Assembly (NCBI GenBank): GCA_965231905.1
Contig: CBDDOO010000002.1
Location: forward strand, 62,001-126,000
Direction: 5' to 3'
Source of the DNA: G963663315 sp965231905
Lineage (GTDB): Bacteria > Pseudomonadota > Gammaproteobacteria > Arenicellales > Poriferihabitantaceae
DNA: 64,000 bases
Part shown: piece after piece, positions 27,494 to 36,930 of the stretch
Layout of the letters: each line of letters opens with the position of its first letter
How positions within the stretch are numbered: the stretch's first letter is position 1
The notes under the pieces: model-generated
Told to the model about the DNA's origin: nothing
Databases searched by the model: none
The model's input: the letters and a program-made list of their open reading frames with translations, nothing else
Translations under genes and position numbers: made by a program

Positions 27494-27940
27494 ATGCAGC
27501 AGGTGAATTTCCATATCCTGGAAAATGAGGATCATAACGGAAAGCTGCGCTATGCCTGCCGTCTTGCGCGCGAAGCATACAGCCAGGGCATGAAAGTGAG
27601 TATCCATACCTCGAACCCCGACCAGAGCAGTCAGCTCGACGCCATGTTGTGGACATTTTCCCAGAGCAGTTTTATCCCCCACGCCATAGCCGGTCCGAAG
27701 CGGCCTGACTGGGAGGATTACCCGGTGCAGTTAAGCGAAAACATCGACGAAAGTCCACAGGCGGACGAAACCGCGGACGCGCTCATCAACTTGCGTCAGC
27801 AACCATGCCCGCGACAGGATCAATATGCCCGTATTGACGAGGTGGTTTGTTCGGACCCGATGGACAAGCAGGCGGCGCGCGACCGTTTCCGGAGCTATCG
27901 AAGCCAGGGTATCGAGCCGAACACCCGTCGGATTTCCTGA
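27494..27940 (+). CDS. holC: DNA polymerase III chi subunit
   Basis: 148 residues (E. coli 147). It binds single-stranded DNA-binding protein and the psi subunit of the clamp loader. N-terminal VNFHILENEDHNGKLRYACRLAREAYSQG, and central DAMLWTFSQSSFIPHA are typical. It sits between pepA and valS, the usual arrangement. Confidence 0.92.
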   Translation: MQQVNFHILENEDHNGKLRYACRLAREAYSQGMKVSIHTSNPDQSSQLDAMLWTFSQSSFIPHAIAGPKRPDWEDYPVQLSENIDESPQADETADALINLRQQPCPRQDQYARIDEVVCSDPMDKQAARDRFRSYRSQGIEPNTRRIS

Positions 27941-27945
27941 ACCAC

Positions 27946-30840
27946 GTGATCATCGACAAGTCCTACAATCCCCATCAGGTCGAAACCAGGTGGTACAACC
28001 ACTGGGAAGAAGCCGGTCACTTTGCGCCTTCAGGCCAGGCCGCCGCCGACCCGTATTGCATCGTCATTCCCCCGCCCAACGTCACCGGCAGCCTGCACAT
28101 GGGCCATGCGTTCCAGGACACGATCATGGATGCCCTGATTCGTTACCACCGCATGCGGGGTGACAATACGCTTTGGCAGCCGGGTATGGACCATGCCGGT
28201 ATCGCGACCCAGATGGTGGTCGAACGATTGATAAACGCGGAAGGCCAGACACGCCATGACTACGGGCGGGAGAAGTTCATAGAAAGGGTCTGGCAGTGGA
28301 AGAATGAGTCCGGAGGCATGATTACCCATCAACTGCGGCGGATGGGAGCCTCGGCTGACTGGGAACATGAGCGGTTCACCATGGACTCCGGATTAAGCCG
28401 CGCGGTTAGTGAAGTATTCGTGCAGCTTTATGACGAAGGTATTATTTATCGCGGCAAACGGCTGGTAAACTGGGATCCGGTCCTGCATACGGCGTTGTCC
28501 GACCTTGAAGTCCTGTCCGGGGAGGAAGACGGCAGCCTGTGGCATTTACGCTATCCGGTCGCGGATGGTGAGGGCTGGCTCACGGTCGCCACCACGCGCC
28601 CGGAAACCATGCTCGGCGACAGCGCGGTCGCGGTGCACCCGGATGATGAGAAATACAGGGCGCTGATCGGCAAATGGGTCGAGCTTCCGTTGACCGGACG
28701 CCGGATACCGGTCATCGCCGATCATTATGTGGACCCCGGTTTCGGTTCAGGTTGTGTGAAGATCACCCCGGCTCACGATTTCAATGACTATCAGGTCTGG
28801 ACCCGGCATCGGAATGACCGGGCCATCCGCGAGCAGATCCACCAGGGGTTGATCAATGTATTCACGGCGGATGCGAGTATACGGGAAAACATCAACGATC
28901 AGACCTTAAGCGAAGGCGAATTGATTCCACCGAACTATGTTGGTCTGGACCGGTTTGCGGCCAGAGACGCGATTGTGGCTGACCTCCGGCAACAGGGGCT
29001 GCTGGACAGGATAGACGATCACAAGCTGATGGTTCCGAGAGGGGACCGTTCAGGGTCGGTGGTCGAACCGTTCCTGACCGACCAGTGGTATGTAGACCTT
29101 ACCCGGGAAACCCTGGAGGATGGTCGACCGGGGGGGAAGGCACGGATCGTCGCCCCGGCAATCAACGCGGTGAAAAGCGGAGCCATTGAATTTGTGCCGT
29201 CAAACTGGAGCAAGACCTGGTTTCAATGGATGGAGAACATCGAAGACTGGTGTATTTCACGTCAAATATGGTGGGGGCACAGAATCCCGGCATGGTATGA
29301 CGAAAACGGGAATATTTTCGCAGGTGTGGATGAATCGGCTGTCAGGGCAAAATACCAGATTGCCGATGAGATTGAATTGCGGCAGGACGAAGATGTACTC
29401 GATACCTGGTTCAGTTCGGCGTTATGGCCATTCTCCACGCTGGGATGGCCTTCGACCACAGATCGGCTGAATACATTTTATCCAACCAGCGTATTGGTTA
29501 CGGGGTTTGACATCATCTTTTTCTGGGTGGCCCGGATGATCATGTTTGGCATACGGTTCATGGACGAAGCGCCGTTTCATCAAGTCTACATTCATGGTCT
29601 GATTCGAGATTCGCACGGACAGAAAATGTCGAAGTCCAAGGGCAATGTGCTGGACCCGATTGACCTGATTGATGGTATCGAGTTGGAAGCGTTGGTCCAG
29701 AAGCGAATACAGGGCATGATGCAGCCTCACCTGCGGGATGCGATTGAGCGCCAGACACGCCAGGATTTTCCGGACGGGATCCCGGGTTTTGGTACGGATG
29801 CCCTGCGCTTCACGTTCATGGCGCTGGCATCGAATGGCCGTGACATTAATTTTGATCTCGGCAGGATTGAAGGTTATCGCAATTTCTGTAACAAAATCTG
29901 GAATGCGGCCCGTTTCGTATTGATCAATACGCAAGGAAAAGACTGTGGCCGGAACGGTGGCGATGTGATGCTGTCGATGGTCGACAAGTGGATGATATCG
30001 CAGTTGCAGCGCAGCGAGAAGAAAGTGCAGGAATTCATGGAGAACTATCGTTTTGACCTGGCTGCCCAGGAAATCCACGATCTGATCTGGAACAAATACT
30101 GCGGCTGGTATCTGGAGTTCAGCAAGCCGGTACTGAATAACCCGGACAACGGTGTTCGCGATGGTGCGGCGGCGCTACAGGCCGGCAGCCGGCGAACACT
30201 GGTCCGCGCGCTGGAGGCGGTTTTGCGCCTGCTTCACCCGATCATGCCGTTTATCACCGAGGAAATCTGGCAGCAGATTTCGCCTTTGGCGGGCAAGACG
30301 GGCGAAACGATCATGACCCAGCCTTACCCCAGGTGCGATGAATCCCGAATCGACCGCGATGCGGAGCGCGAAATGGCCTGGGTCATGCAATTCATCCTCG
30401 GTATCCGGAAAATCAAGGGCGAGATGGATGTTTCACCGGGTCGATACGTGCCGGTTTTATTAGCCGGAGCCACGCCCCGGGATCTGGAAATGCTGGAGAG
30501 GAATCGGATGGTTCTTGATGCGGGCGGAAAAATCGAAAGCATTGTCGTGCTCCGGGAGTCGGATGATGAGCCCGAGTCGGCAGTGGCTATTGTCGGCGAG
30601 ATGAAGATATTGATCCCCATCGCCGGGTTGATTGACAAGCAGGCGGAGACGATGCGTCTGGGCAAACAGGCGCAACAGATTGACAATGAGCTTGTCCGGG
30701 TCCGGGAAAAATTGAAGAACAGACGGTTTATCGATAAGGCGCCGGAGAAGGTGGTCGAAAAAGAACGACAAAAGTTGATTGCTCTTGAGTCGAAATGCCG
30801 GGTTATCAAACAGCAACTGGAAAAAATATCTTCCCTTTAG
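27946..30840 (+). CDS. valS: Valyl-tRNA synthetase
   Basis: 964 residues from GTG 27946 (IIDKSYNPHQVETRWY), five bases after the holC stop. The open frame extends upstream into holC, but that part has no family similarity. Class I motifs are PPPNVTGSLHMGHAF (HIGH-type) and GQKMSKSKGNVLDP (KMSKS). The CP1 editing domain, with TTRPETMLGDSAVAVHP, hydrolyses mischarged Thr-tRNA. A C-terminal coiled coil (QIDNELVRVREKLKNRRF to the end) binds tRNA. Confidence 0.97.
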   Translation: MIIDKSYNPHQVETRWYNHWEEAGHFAPSGQAAADPYCIVIPPPNVTGSLHMGHAFQDTIMDALIRYHRMRGDNTLWQPGMDHAGIATQMVVERLINAEGQTRHDYGREKFIERVWQWKNESGGMITHQLRRMGASADWEHERFTMDSGLSRAVSEVFVQLYDEGIIYRGKRLVNWDPVLHTALSDLEVLSGEEDGSLWHLRYPVADGEGWLTVATTRPETMLGDSAVAVHPDDEKYRALIGKWVELPLTGRRIPVIADHYVDPGFGSGCVKITPAHDFNDYQVWTRHRNDRAIREQIHQGLINVFTADASIRENINDQTLSEGELIPPNYVGLDRFAARDAIVADLRQQGLLDRIDDHKLMVPRGDRSGSVVEPFLTDQWYVDLTRETLEDGRPGGKARIVAPAINAVKSGAIEFVPSNWSKTWFQWMENIEDWCISRQIWWGHRIPAWYDENGNIFAGVDESAVRAKYQIADEIELRQDEDVLDTWFSSALWPFSTLGWPSTTDRLNTFYPTSVLVTGFDIIFFWVARMIMFGIRFMDEAPFHQVYIHGLIRDSHGQKMSKSKGNVLDPIDLIDGIELEALVQKRIQGMMQPHLRDAIERQTRQDFPDGIPGFGTDALRFTFMALASNGRDINFDLGRIEGYRNFCNKIWNAARFVLINTQGKDCGRNGGDVMLSMVDKWMISQLQRSEKKVQEFMENYRFDLAAQEIHDLIWNKYCGWYLEFSKPVLNNPDNGVRDGAAALQAGSRRTLVRALEAVLRLLHPIMPFITEEIWQQISPLAGKTGETIMTQPYPRCDESRIDRDAEREMAWVMQFILGIRKIKGEMDVSPGRYVPVLLAGATPRDLEMLERNRMVLDAGGKIESIVVLRESDDEPESAVAIVGEMKILIPIAGLIDKQAETMRLGKQAQQIDNELVRVREKLKNRRFIDKAPEKVVEKERQKLIALESKCRVIKQQLEKISSL

Positions 30841-30973
30841 AAACAGGAGGCCGCAGCCATATCGAACCATTATATGATGTTGAGTCAGCGAACCAATGAT
30901 GGATAGGAAACAGACTGTGAACAGGGTAAGATTTAAAACTGGATATTTCGCTGGTTGATTTGCAAACCCGGAT

Positions 30974-31498
30974 ATGAACTTGAGCCTTAATAAAAGCCAG
31001 TACAGCAAGGAAGAACTGCTGGCCTGTGGTCGTGGCGAGTTGTTTGGTTTCGGTAACGCACAGTTGCCCCTGCCGAATATGTTGATGTTTGACCGTATAA
31101 CCCATATTGATGAAGACGGCGGCGCATTTGGCAAGGGATGTGTTATTGCCGAACTGGATATTGTCCCGGACTTGTGGTTTTTCAACTGTCATTTTGACGG
31201 AGATCCGGTAATGCCGGGGTGTCTGGGTCTGGATGCGTTGTGGCAACTGGTCGGCTTTTCTCTGGGTTGGAGAGGAGGCAAGGGCCATGGCCGGGCGCTC
31301 GGTTCCGGTGAAACCAGGTTCAGCGGCCAGATAACCCCTGCCAACAAACAGGTGACCTATAGAATTGATTTCAAACGGGTGATTATGCGCAGTCTGGTGA
31401 TGGGGATTGCAGATGGGGCGGTTTTGGTGGATGGCAAGCAGGTCTATGTCTGCAAGGGTCTGCGAGTGGGGCTGTTTCAAAATGTGGACTCGTTTTGA
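30974..31498 (+). CDS. fabA: 3-hydroxydecanoyl-ACP dehydratase/isomerase FabA
   Basis: 174 residues (E. coli 172). It makes the cis-3-decenoyl-ACP branch point of anaerobic unsaturated fatty acid synthesis. The active site has His in FFNCHFDGDPVMPGCLGLDALWQ with the catalytic Asp in GLDALWQ. It is 25 bases upstream of fabB, presumably one transcript. Confidence 0.97.
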   Translation: MNLSLNKSQYSKEELLACGRGELFGFGNAQLPLPNMLMFDRITHIDEDGGAFGKGCVIAELDIVPDLWFFNCHFDGDPVMPGCLGLDALWQLVGFSLGWRGGKGHGRALGSGETRFSGQITPANKQVTYRIDFKRVIMRSLVMGIADGAVLVDGKQVYVCKGLRVGLFQNVDSF

Positions 31499-31523
31499 AT
31501 AGTTAAAGTGCGGTGAGTTTTAG

Positions 31524-32738
31524 ATGAAAAGGGTAGTAATAACCGGCTTCGGTATTGTTTGCAGCCTGGGAAACAATAAAGATGAAGTAAAAAAAGCGCT
31601 GATGTCGGGACAGTCCGGCATCGCGTATTGTGATGAATATGCCGAACTCGGTATGCGCAGCCAGATCCATGGCGCCGTCAACATCGACGCAAAGGCGATA
31701 ATAGACCGGAAGCTTTACCGTTTTATGGGAGATGCCGCCGCCTATGGTTACATTGCCATGCGCGAGGCGATCGCTCATTCGGGACTGAAAGATGAAATGG
31801 TCAGCAGTGAACGAACCGGGTTGCTGCTTGGAACCGGTGGCGCTTCGCCTGAAAATATTGTCAAGGCCGCCGATGCATTGCGTCAGCGAGGCGTCAAACG
31901 TGTCGGCCCTTACATGGTGACCAAAACCATGGCGAGCACGATTCCCGCCTGTGTCGGTACTGCATTCAGGATAAAGGGGGTTTCCTATTCAATCAGTTCG
32001 GCCTGCTCTACCAGCGCCCATTGCATCGGTCATGGCGCTGAACTGATTCAATTGGGGAAGCAGGATGTCGTGTTCGCTGGAGGGGGTGAAGAAGTCCACT
32101 GGTCGTTATCGGTACTGTTTGATGGTATGGGCGCCTTATCCTCGAATTACAATGGGACCCCGCAAGAGGCGTCAAGACCCTACGACAGGGACAGGGATGG
32201 ATTTGTCATTTCAGGAGGGGCCGGCGTGGTCGTGCTCGAAGAACTCGAACACGCTAAAAGAAGAGGAGCGCATATTTGTGCCGAACTGGTGGGTTACGGA
32301 GCGACTTCCGATGGCTACGATATGGTGCAGCCTTCGGGTGAAGGCGCGGCCCGATGCATGAAACAGGCGATGAAGACACTGGACCAGCCGGTACAATACA
32401 TCAATGCCCATGGTACCAGTACCCCTGTCGGGGACATCAAGGAATTGGAGGCGATTGCCGAGGTGTTCGGCGACGATTGTCCACCCATCAGCGCCACCAA
32501 GTCGCTGAGTGGTCATGCGTTGGGCGCCGCCGGAGTAAACGAATCGATTTATACCCTGCTGATGATGGAGCATGGTTTTATCGCCGCTTCCGCCAATATC
32601 CGGAATCTGGACCCGAACGCAATCGGATTCCCGATCATGGTCGAGACCAGAACCGGTATGGAGCTTGATGTCGCGATGACCAACAGCTTTGGGTTCGGCG
32701 GCACAAATTGTTCGCTGGTCTTTCAGAACTGGCGGTAG
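31524..32738 (+). CDS. fabB: 3-oxoacyl-ACP synthase I FabB
   Basis: 404 residues. It elongates the FabA product in unsaturated fatty acid synthesis. Catalytic Cys in SSACSTSAHCIG, His in NAHGTSTPVGD and His in SLSGHALGAAG form the Cys-His-His triad of KAS I/II enzymes. Its coupling to fabA argues for FabB rather than FabF. Confidence 0.96.
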   Translation: MKRVVITGFGIVCSLGNNKDEVKKALMSGQSGIAYCDEYAELGMRSQIHGAVNIDAKAIIDRKLYRFMGDAAAYGYIAMREAIAHSGLKDEMVSSERTGLLLGTGGASPENIVKAADALRQRGVKRVGPYMVTKTMASTIPACVGTAFRIKGVSYSISSACSTSAHCIGHGAELIQLGKQDVVFAGGGEEVHWSLSVLFDGMGALSSNYNGTPQEASRPYDRDRDGFVISGGAGVVVLEELEHAKRRGAHICAELVGYGATSDGYDMVQPSGEGAARCMKQAMKTLDQPVQYINAHGTSTPVGDIKELEAIAEVFGDDCPPISATKSLSGHALGAAGVNESIYTLLMMEHGFIAASANIRNLDPNAIGFPIMVETRTGMELDVAMTNSFGFGGTNCSLVFQNWR

Positions 32739-32784
32739 ACGAGGGTGGGTCGTCTGTGCGACCGGCGGGCAAGGCAGTGGCGCC

Positions 32785-33855
32785 ATGACGCATCGTGACC
32801 GAAAACAGGTAACCTGCTGGTTGATCGTGTGCGCTGTCCTGGTGTTCGCGATGGTATTGCTGGGTGGCGCGGTCAGGTTGACCGGGTCTGGACTGTCTAT
32901 GGTGGACTGGAAGCCCATTATGGGCAGTATTCCGCCGTTGAATGAACAGGCATGGAACCGGGCGTTCGAAGAGTACCGCCAGTTTCCCGAATACAAGCTG
33001 ATCAACCAGTCGATCACGCTGGCAGAGTTCAGGTTCATTTATTGGATGGAGTTCGCCCATCGCCTGTCCGGAAGAATGATTGGCCTGATTTTTTTAGCGC
33101 CTTTCCTGATATTCCTTTTCTTAAGAAAATTACCGGCCGGATTGACCCGGAAGCTCTGGCTGCTTTTTCTGGTGGGAGCCGCGCAGGGAGTAATGGGTTG
33201 GTATATGGTGAAGAGCGGCCTGGTTGATATTCCCGCGGTCAGCCAATATCGGCTGACCGCGCACCTGATCATTGCCGTGATCATTTATGCTTACATGGTT
33301 CGTCTTATTGTCGGATTGCATTCGAAACACCTGTCCTGTTCAAAATCCGCGGCCCGGCTCGGGCCGGTTTTGCTGGGGATGATTGCGCTGATGATCTGCA
33401 GCGGCGGTTTTGTCGCAGGCGCCCACGCGGGGTTTATTTACAATACCTTCCCAATGATGGGTGAGCAGTGGATTCCCGATCAGCTTCTGGCGCTGTCACC
33501 GGGCTGGAAAAACGTCTTCGAGAACCCGGTTACGATTCAGTTTATTCATCGCTGCCTGGCGGCGGCGCTATTGATCCTGATCGTTTTGTATGCCGGTATA
33601 CTGGCCAGACACAGGCATTCTATGCTCAGGGGTTGCGCCATCGCCGTCTTTCTGGCCGGAGTGGCCCAGGTTGTGCTTGGCATTGCCGCATTGCTGCTAA
33701 AAGTCCCCGTTGCGCTGGGTGTGGCCCACCAGGCCGGGGCGCTGATTCTTTTGACAGCGGTACTCGTCGCTGTATTTTCAGGTCATCCGCCTGTTTGTGG
33801 CGCCCGGCAAAACAAAGCCGCGCCAGCATATCCCCGATATCTGGAAGATTCCTGA
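32785..33855 (+). CDS. ctaA: Heme A synthase (Cox15/CtaA)
   Basis: 356 residues from ATG 32785; a longer frame from 32689 overlaps fabB and is not supported. Eight membrane helices in two four-helix halves. The heme-ligand motifs are visible: LGGAVRLTGSGLSMVDWKP, EFAHRLSGRMIG, FIHRCLAAAL and ALGVAHQAGA. It converts heme O to heme A for cytochrome oxidase, implying aerobic respiration with an aa3-type oxidase. The gene is convergent with adhC. Confidence 0.93.
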   Translation: MTHRDRKQVTCWLIVCAVLVFAMVLLGGAVRLTGSGLSMVDWKPIMGSIPPLNEQAWNRAFEEYRQFPEYKLINQSITLAEFRFIYWMEFAHRLSGRMIGLIFLAPFLIFLFLRKLPAGLTRKLWLLFLVGAAQGVMGWYMVKSGLVDIPAVSQYRLTAHLIIAVIIYAYMVRLIVGLHSKHLSCSKSAARLGPVLLGMIALMICSGGFVAGAHAGFIYNTFPMMGEQWIPDQLLALSPGWKNVFENPVTIQFIHRCLAAALLILIVLYAGILARHRHSMLRGCAIAVFLAGVAQVVLGIAALLLKVPVALGVAHQAGALILLTAVLVAVFSGHPPVCGARQNKAAPAYPRYLEDS

Positions 33856-33879
33856 TCCGCCGCTAACCGGCAGAAAAAA

Positions 33880-34989
33880 TCAAAACTCCACCACGCTTCG
33901 AATCGACTCTCCTGTATGCATCAGATCAAACGCGTCGTTGATCTTGTCCAGCGGCATTTTATGGGTAATCAGGTCGTCGATGTTTATTTTACCCTCCATG
34001 TACCAATCGACAATTTTTGGCACATCGGTTCTGCCGCGCGCGCCGCCGAACGCGGTACCGCGCCAGACCCGCCCGGTGACAAGCTGAAAGGGCCGGGTAC
34101 TGATTTCCTGGCCTGCTCCCGCGACCCCGATAATAATGCTTTCACCCCAGCCTTTGTGGCAGCATTCCAGCGCCTGGCGCATCAAACCGGTATTGCCGAC
34201 GCATTCGAAACTGTAGTCAGCGCCGCCACCGGTAAGATCAACGATATAAGGCGCCAGATCACCCTCGACCTCGGTCGGATTGACAAAGTGCGTCATGCCG
34301 AATTTTTCAGCCAGGGCCTGCCGTTTGGGGTTGATGTCCACACCGACAATTTTGTCAGCCCCGGCCAGTCGCGCGCCCTGGACCACGTTCAGACCGATTC
34401 CGCCCAGACCAAAAACAACGACATTATCGCCCGGCCGCACTTTGGCGGTATTGATCACCGCGCCAATCCCCGTGGTGACACCGCATCCGATGTAGCAAAC
34501 CTTGTCAAAGGGCGCGTCGGAGCGAATTTTCGCCAGCGCTATTTCAGGCAAAACGGTGTGGTTGGAAAAGGTCGACGTTCCCATATAGTGAAACAGCTTC
34601 TGATGACCGATCGAAAACCGGCTGGCGCCATCGGGCATGACGCCCTGTCCCTGGGTGACACGAATCGCCTGGCACAGGTTGGTTTTGCCGCTGGTGCAAT
34701 ATTCGCATTCCCGGCATTCCGGTGTGTACAGGGGAATAACGTGGTCCCCTTCGCTCAGGCTGGTCACGCCTTCGCCCACCGCAACGACTACTCCCGCTCC
34801 TTCATGCCCCAGGATCGCCGGAAAAAGCCCCTCAGGATCGGCGCCCGAACGGGTAAACTCATCGGTATGGCAAATCCCGGTCGCCTTGATTTCGACCAGT
34901 ACTTCGCCCGCTTTCGGGCCATCCAGCTCGACCGTTTCTATTTCCAGGGGCTTGCCCGCCTCGTAAGCTACCGCCGCTCTTGTTTTCAT
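33880..34989 (-). CDS. adhC: S-(hydroxymethyl)glutathione dehydrogenase (class III ADH)
   Basis: 369 residues, glutathione-dependent formaldehyde detoxification; members also reduce S-nitrosoglutathione. Catalytic zinc ligands in TGICHTDEFTRSG and GHEGAGVV, structural zinc Cys cluster ECRECEYCTSGKTNLC, and Rossmann motif GLGGIGLNVVQGA. It is divergent from glutathione reductase, whose product maintains its cofactor. Confidence 0.95.
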   Translation of the reverse strand: MKTRAAVAYEAGKPLEIETVELDGPKAGEVLVEIKATGICHTDEFTRSGADPEGLFPAILGHEGAGVVVAVGEGVTSLSEGDHVIPLYTPECRECEYCTSGKTNLCQAIRVTQGQGVMPDGASRFSIGHQKLFHYMGTSTFSNHTVLPEIALAKIRSDAPFDKVCYIGCGVTTGIGAVINTAKVRPGDNVVVFGLGGIGLNVVQGARLAGADKIVGVDINPKRQALAEKFGMTHFVNPTEVEGDLAPYIVDLTGGGADYSFECVGNTGLMRQALECCHKGWGESIIIGVAGAGQEISTRPFQLVTGRVWRGTAFGGARGRTDVPKIVDWYMEGKINIDDLITHKMPLDKINDAFDLMHTGESIRSVVEF

Positions 34990-35092
34990 CTTTTCTATCC
35001 GGGAAAGAAATTCAGGTTATTTTATAAAAACCCGTCTGCAACATTCAAGCCGACTTGCGTTCGCCCTCCCCCGTTATTCCCGCCTCCATCCC

Positions 35093-35118
35093 GTCATTCC
35101 CGCGGAAGCGGGAATCCA
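35093..35118. repeat. 26-bp palindromic interspersed repeat, copy 1
   Basis: Begins GTCATTCCCGCGGAAGCGGG and continues AATCCA. The core ATTCCCGC...GCGGGAAT is a hairpin. An identical 26-bp copy is at 61212-61237. This type of short mobile palindrome is common in proteobacterial intergenic regions. It lies between the divergent adhC and gor genes. A diverged half copy precedes it at about 35070. Confidence 0.85.
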
Positions 35119-35215
35119 GGTTCCACGGGAGTGTCAAATCTTCGCTTCAATCGGCGCCGCTATTTGGTTACCATCATGATTCCGGTTTGATTGCCCATTT
35201 GAGGAGTAAATATTG

Positions 35216-36565
35216 ATGAGTAAACAGTACGATTTTATCGTGATTGGCGGCGGCAGCGGCGGCATCGCTTCAGCTCGACGGGCCGCGCAATACGGAGCGC
35301 GGGTTTTGTTGATCGAATCCGGTCGGCTGGGAGGCACCTGTGTCAACGTCGGATGTGTACCCAAAAAAGTCATGTGGATTACATCGCAGATCCGGGAAAC
35401 CCTGGAAATGTCCGGGAGTTACGGGTTTGACATCAACAAGAGCGACTTTGACTGGTCGGTCATCAAGTCCTCCAGGGATCGCTATATCCAGCGGCTGAAT
35501 GGCATCTACCGGCACAATCTGGATCAATCCGGTGTGGAGGTCGTGGAGGGAGTCGCCAGGTTTACAGGCGATAGCGCCGTTACCGTGGATGGGGAGGACT
35601 ATTCGGCCCGTCACATCCTGATCGCCACTGGCGGCAGCCCCACTGTTCCGGATATTCCGGGCGCCGGGTACGGCATTACCAGCGACGGGTTTTTCGAGCT
35701 GGATCACCAGCCCCGGAGGATACTGGTGATTGGCGCGGGCTATATCGCGACCGAGCTGGCCGGATTGATGCACGGGCTGGGCAGCCGCGTGTCGATCCTG
35801 CTGCGCAAGGACAAATTATTGCGAACATTCGACCACGATATACACCAGGTGGTGATGCGGGAGATGGTCGCGGCGGGTATTGAAATTCTTCCCAATGTCG
35901 CAATCGGTTCCCTGGTCAAAAATTCCGGCAGCCTCGGATACCGCGACCTCGACGGCTCCGGCCAGGACGGTTACGACTGCATTATCTGGGCGGTTGGCCG
36001 CCACCCCAGGGTGGAGGGGCTGGGTCTCGATGTGGCCGGGGTCCGTATGGACTCGCGCGGTTATATTGAAACCGATGAATACCAGAACACCACGGCGAGC
36101 GGCATTTATGCCGTTGGCGATGTGACCCCGAGGGCGCAACTGACGCCAGTGGCGATCGCGGCGGGGCGCAGGTTGTCCGACCGGCTGTTTGACGATCAAG
36201 CGGAGGCGAGGCTCGACTACAGCAATATTCCCACGGTCATTTTTTCGCATCCCCCGGTCGGCACGGTCGGCCTGTCAGAAGCCCGGGCCGTGGAAAAGTA
36301 CGGCGCCGATACCATCCGGATCTACAAAACCGGGTTCGTTGACATGTATTTCGCGGTCACCGAACACAAACCGCGAACATTGATGAAACTGATCGTGCAG
36401 GGTGAAAACGAGAGAGTGGTCGGTTGTCATGTGGTCGGACGAGGCGCCGATGAAATGATCCAGGGATTCGCGGTCGCAATCAAAATGGGCGCAACCAAAA
36501 AGGATTTCGACAACACAGTCGCCATTCATCCCACTGCGGCGGAAGAGATGGTGACACTCCGGTGA
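35216..36565 (+). CDS. gor: Glutathione reductase
   Basis: 449 residues from ATG 35216, with GAGGAG 10 bases upstream; the TTG at 35213 is in frame but weaker. FAD motif IVIGGGSGGIASARRA, redox-active disulfide GGTCVNVGCVPKK, NAD(P) motif ILVIGAGYIATELAG, and the C-terminal catalytic His in AIHPTAAEEMV. It reduces glutathione disulfide using NADPH. Confidence 0.96.
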   Translation: MSKQYDFIVIGGGSGGIASARRAAQYGARVLLIESGRLGGTCVNVGCVPKKVMWITSQIRETLEMSGSYGFDINKSDFDWSVIKSSRDRYIQRLNGIYRHNLDQSGVEVVEGVARFTGDSAVTVDGEDYSARHILIATGGSPTVPDIPGAGYGITSDGFFELDHQPRRILVIGAGYIATELAGLMHGLGSRVSILLRKDKLLRTFDHDIHQVVMREMVAAGIEILPNVAIGSLVKNSGSLGYRDLDGSGQDGYDCIIWAVGRHPRVEGLGLDVAGVRMDSRGYIETDEYQNTTASGIYAVGDVTPRAQLTPVAIAAGRRLSDRLFDDQAEARLDYSNIPTVIFSHPPVGTVGLSEARAVEKYGADTIRIYKTGFVDMYFAVTEHKPRTLMKLIVQGENERVVGCHVVGRGADEMIQGFAVAIKMGATKKDFDNTVAIHPTAAEEMVTLR

Positions 36566-36639
36566 TGGTTGTTTTGTTGCTACATCATTGGTGTGTTCAG
36601 CGCTGGACAGAATAATCAGAAGTAATTACACTTCCCGCC

Positions 36640-36906
36640 ATGACTGATTCCCGTCCGAAGCAATCCGCACCAGTGCGGCGCGGCGAACCGAAGCGGCTTA
36701 CCCGTACATACAGGTTGCATCCTGACCGGCTGGACGACTTGGACGAACTGGCCGAGCACAAAGGCATATCGAAGGCGGCCACCATTGAACGACTGATCAG
36801 GTTTGCCACCTGCATCCGGCGCGACCTTGAAGACGAAGACAGCATTCTGATCAAGCGGACGGACAACGGCGGATGGGGGATCAGACCAACCGAACCGAAC
36901 CACTGA
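36640..36906 (+). CDS. Ribbon-helix-helix (CopG-like) DNA-binding protein
   Basis: 88 residues. The segment LTRTYRLHPDRLDDLDELAEHKGISKAATIERLIRFATCI fits a beta strand plus two helices of the CopG/Arc type. The acidic C-terminus has no other domain. It ends 24 bases before the RTX-like gene and reads the same way, so it is probably an autoregulator of that operon. The assignment is by pattern, and the target is unknown. Confidence 0.6.
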   Translation: MTDSRPKQSAPVRRGEPKRLTRTYRLHPDRLDDLDELAEHKGISKAATIERLIRFATCIRRDLEDEDSILIKRTDNGGWGIRPTEPNH

Positions 36907-36930
36907 CAACAACCAACAACAACCGAGAAA

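Noticed and set aside
27847..27945. N-terminal extension of valS into holC
   Set aside because: No similarity to valyl-tRNA synthetase; the GTG at 27946 gives the normal N-terminus.
33857..33880. Terminator between ctaA and adhC (GCCG...CGGC plus A-rich run)
   Set aside because: Stem only four pairs and no T run in either direction; too weak to call.
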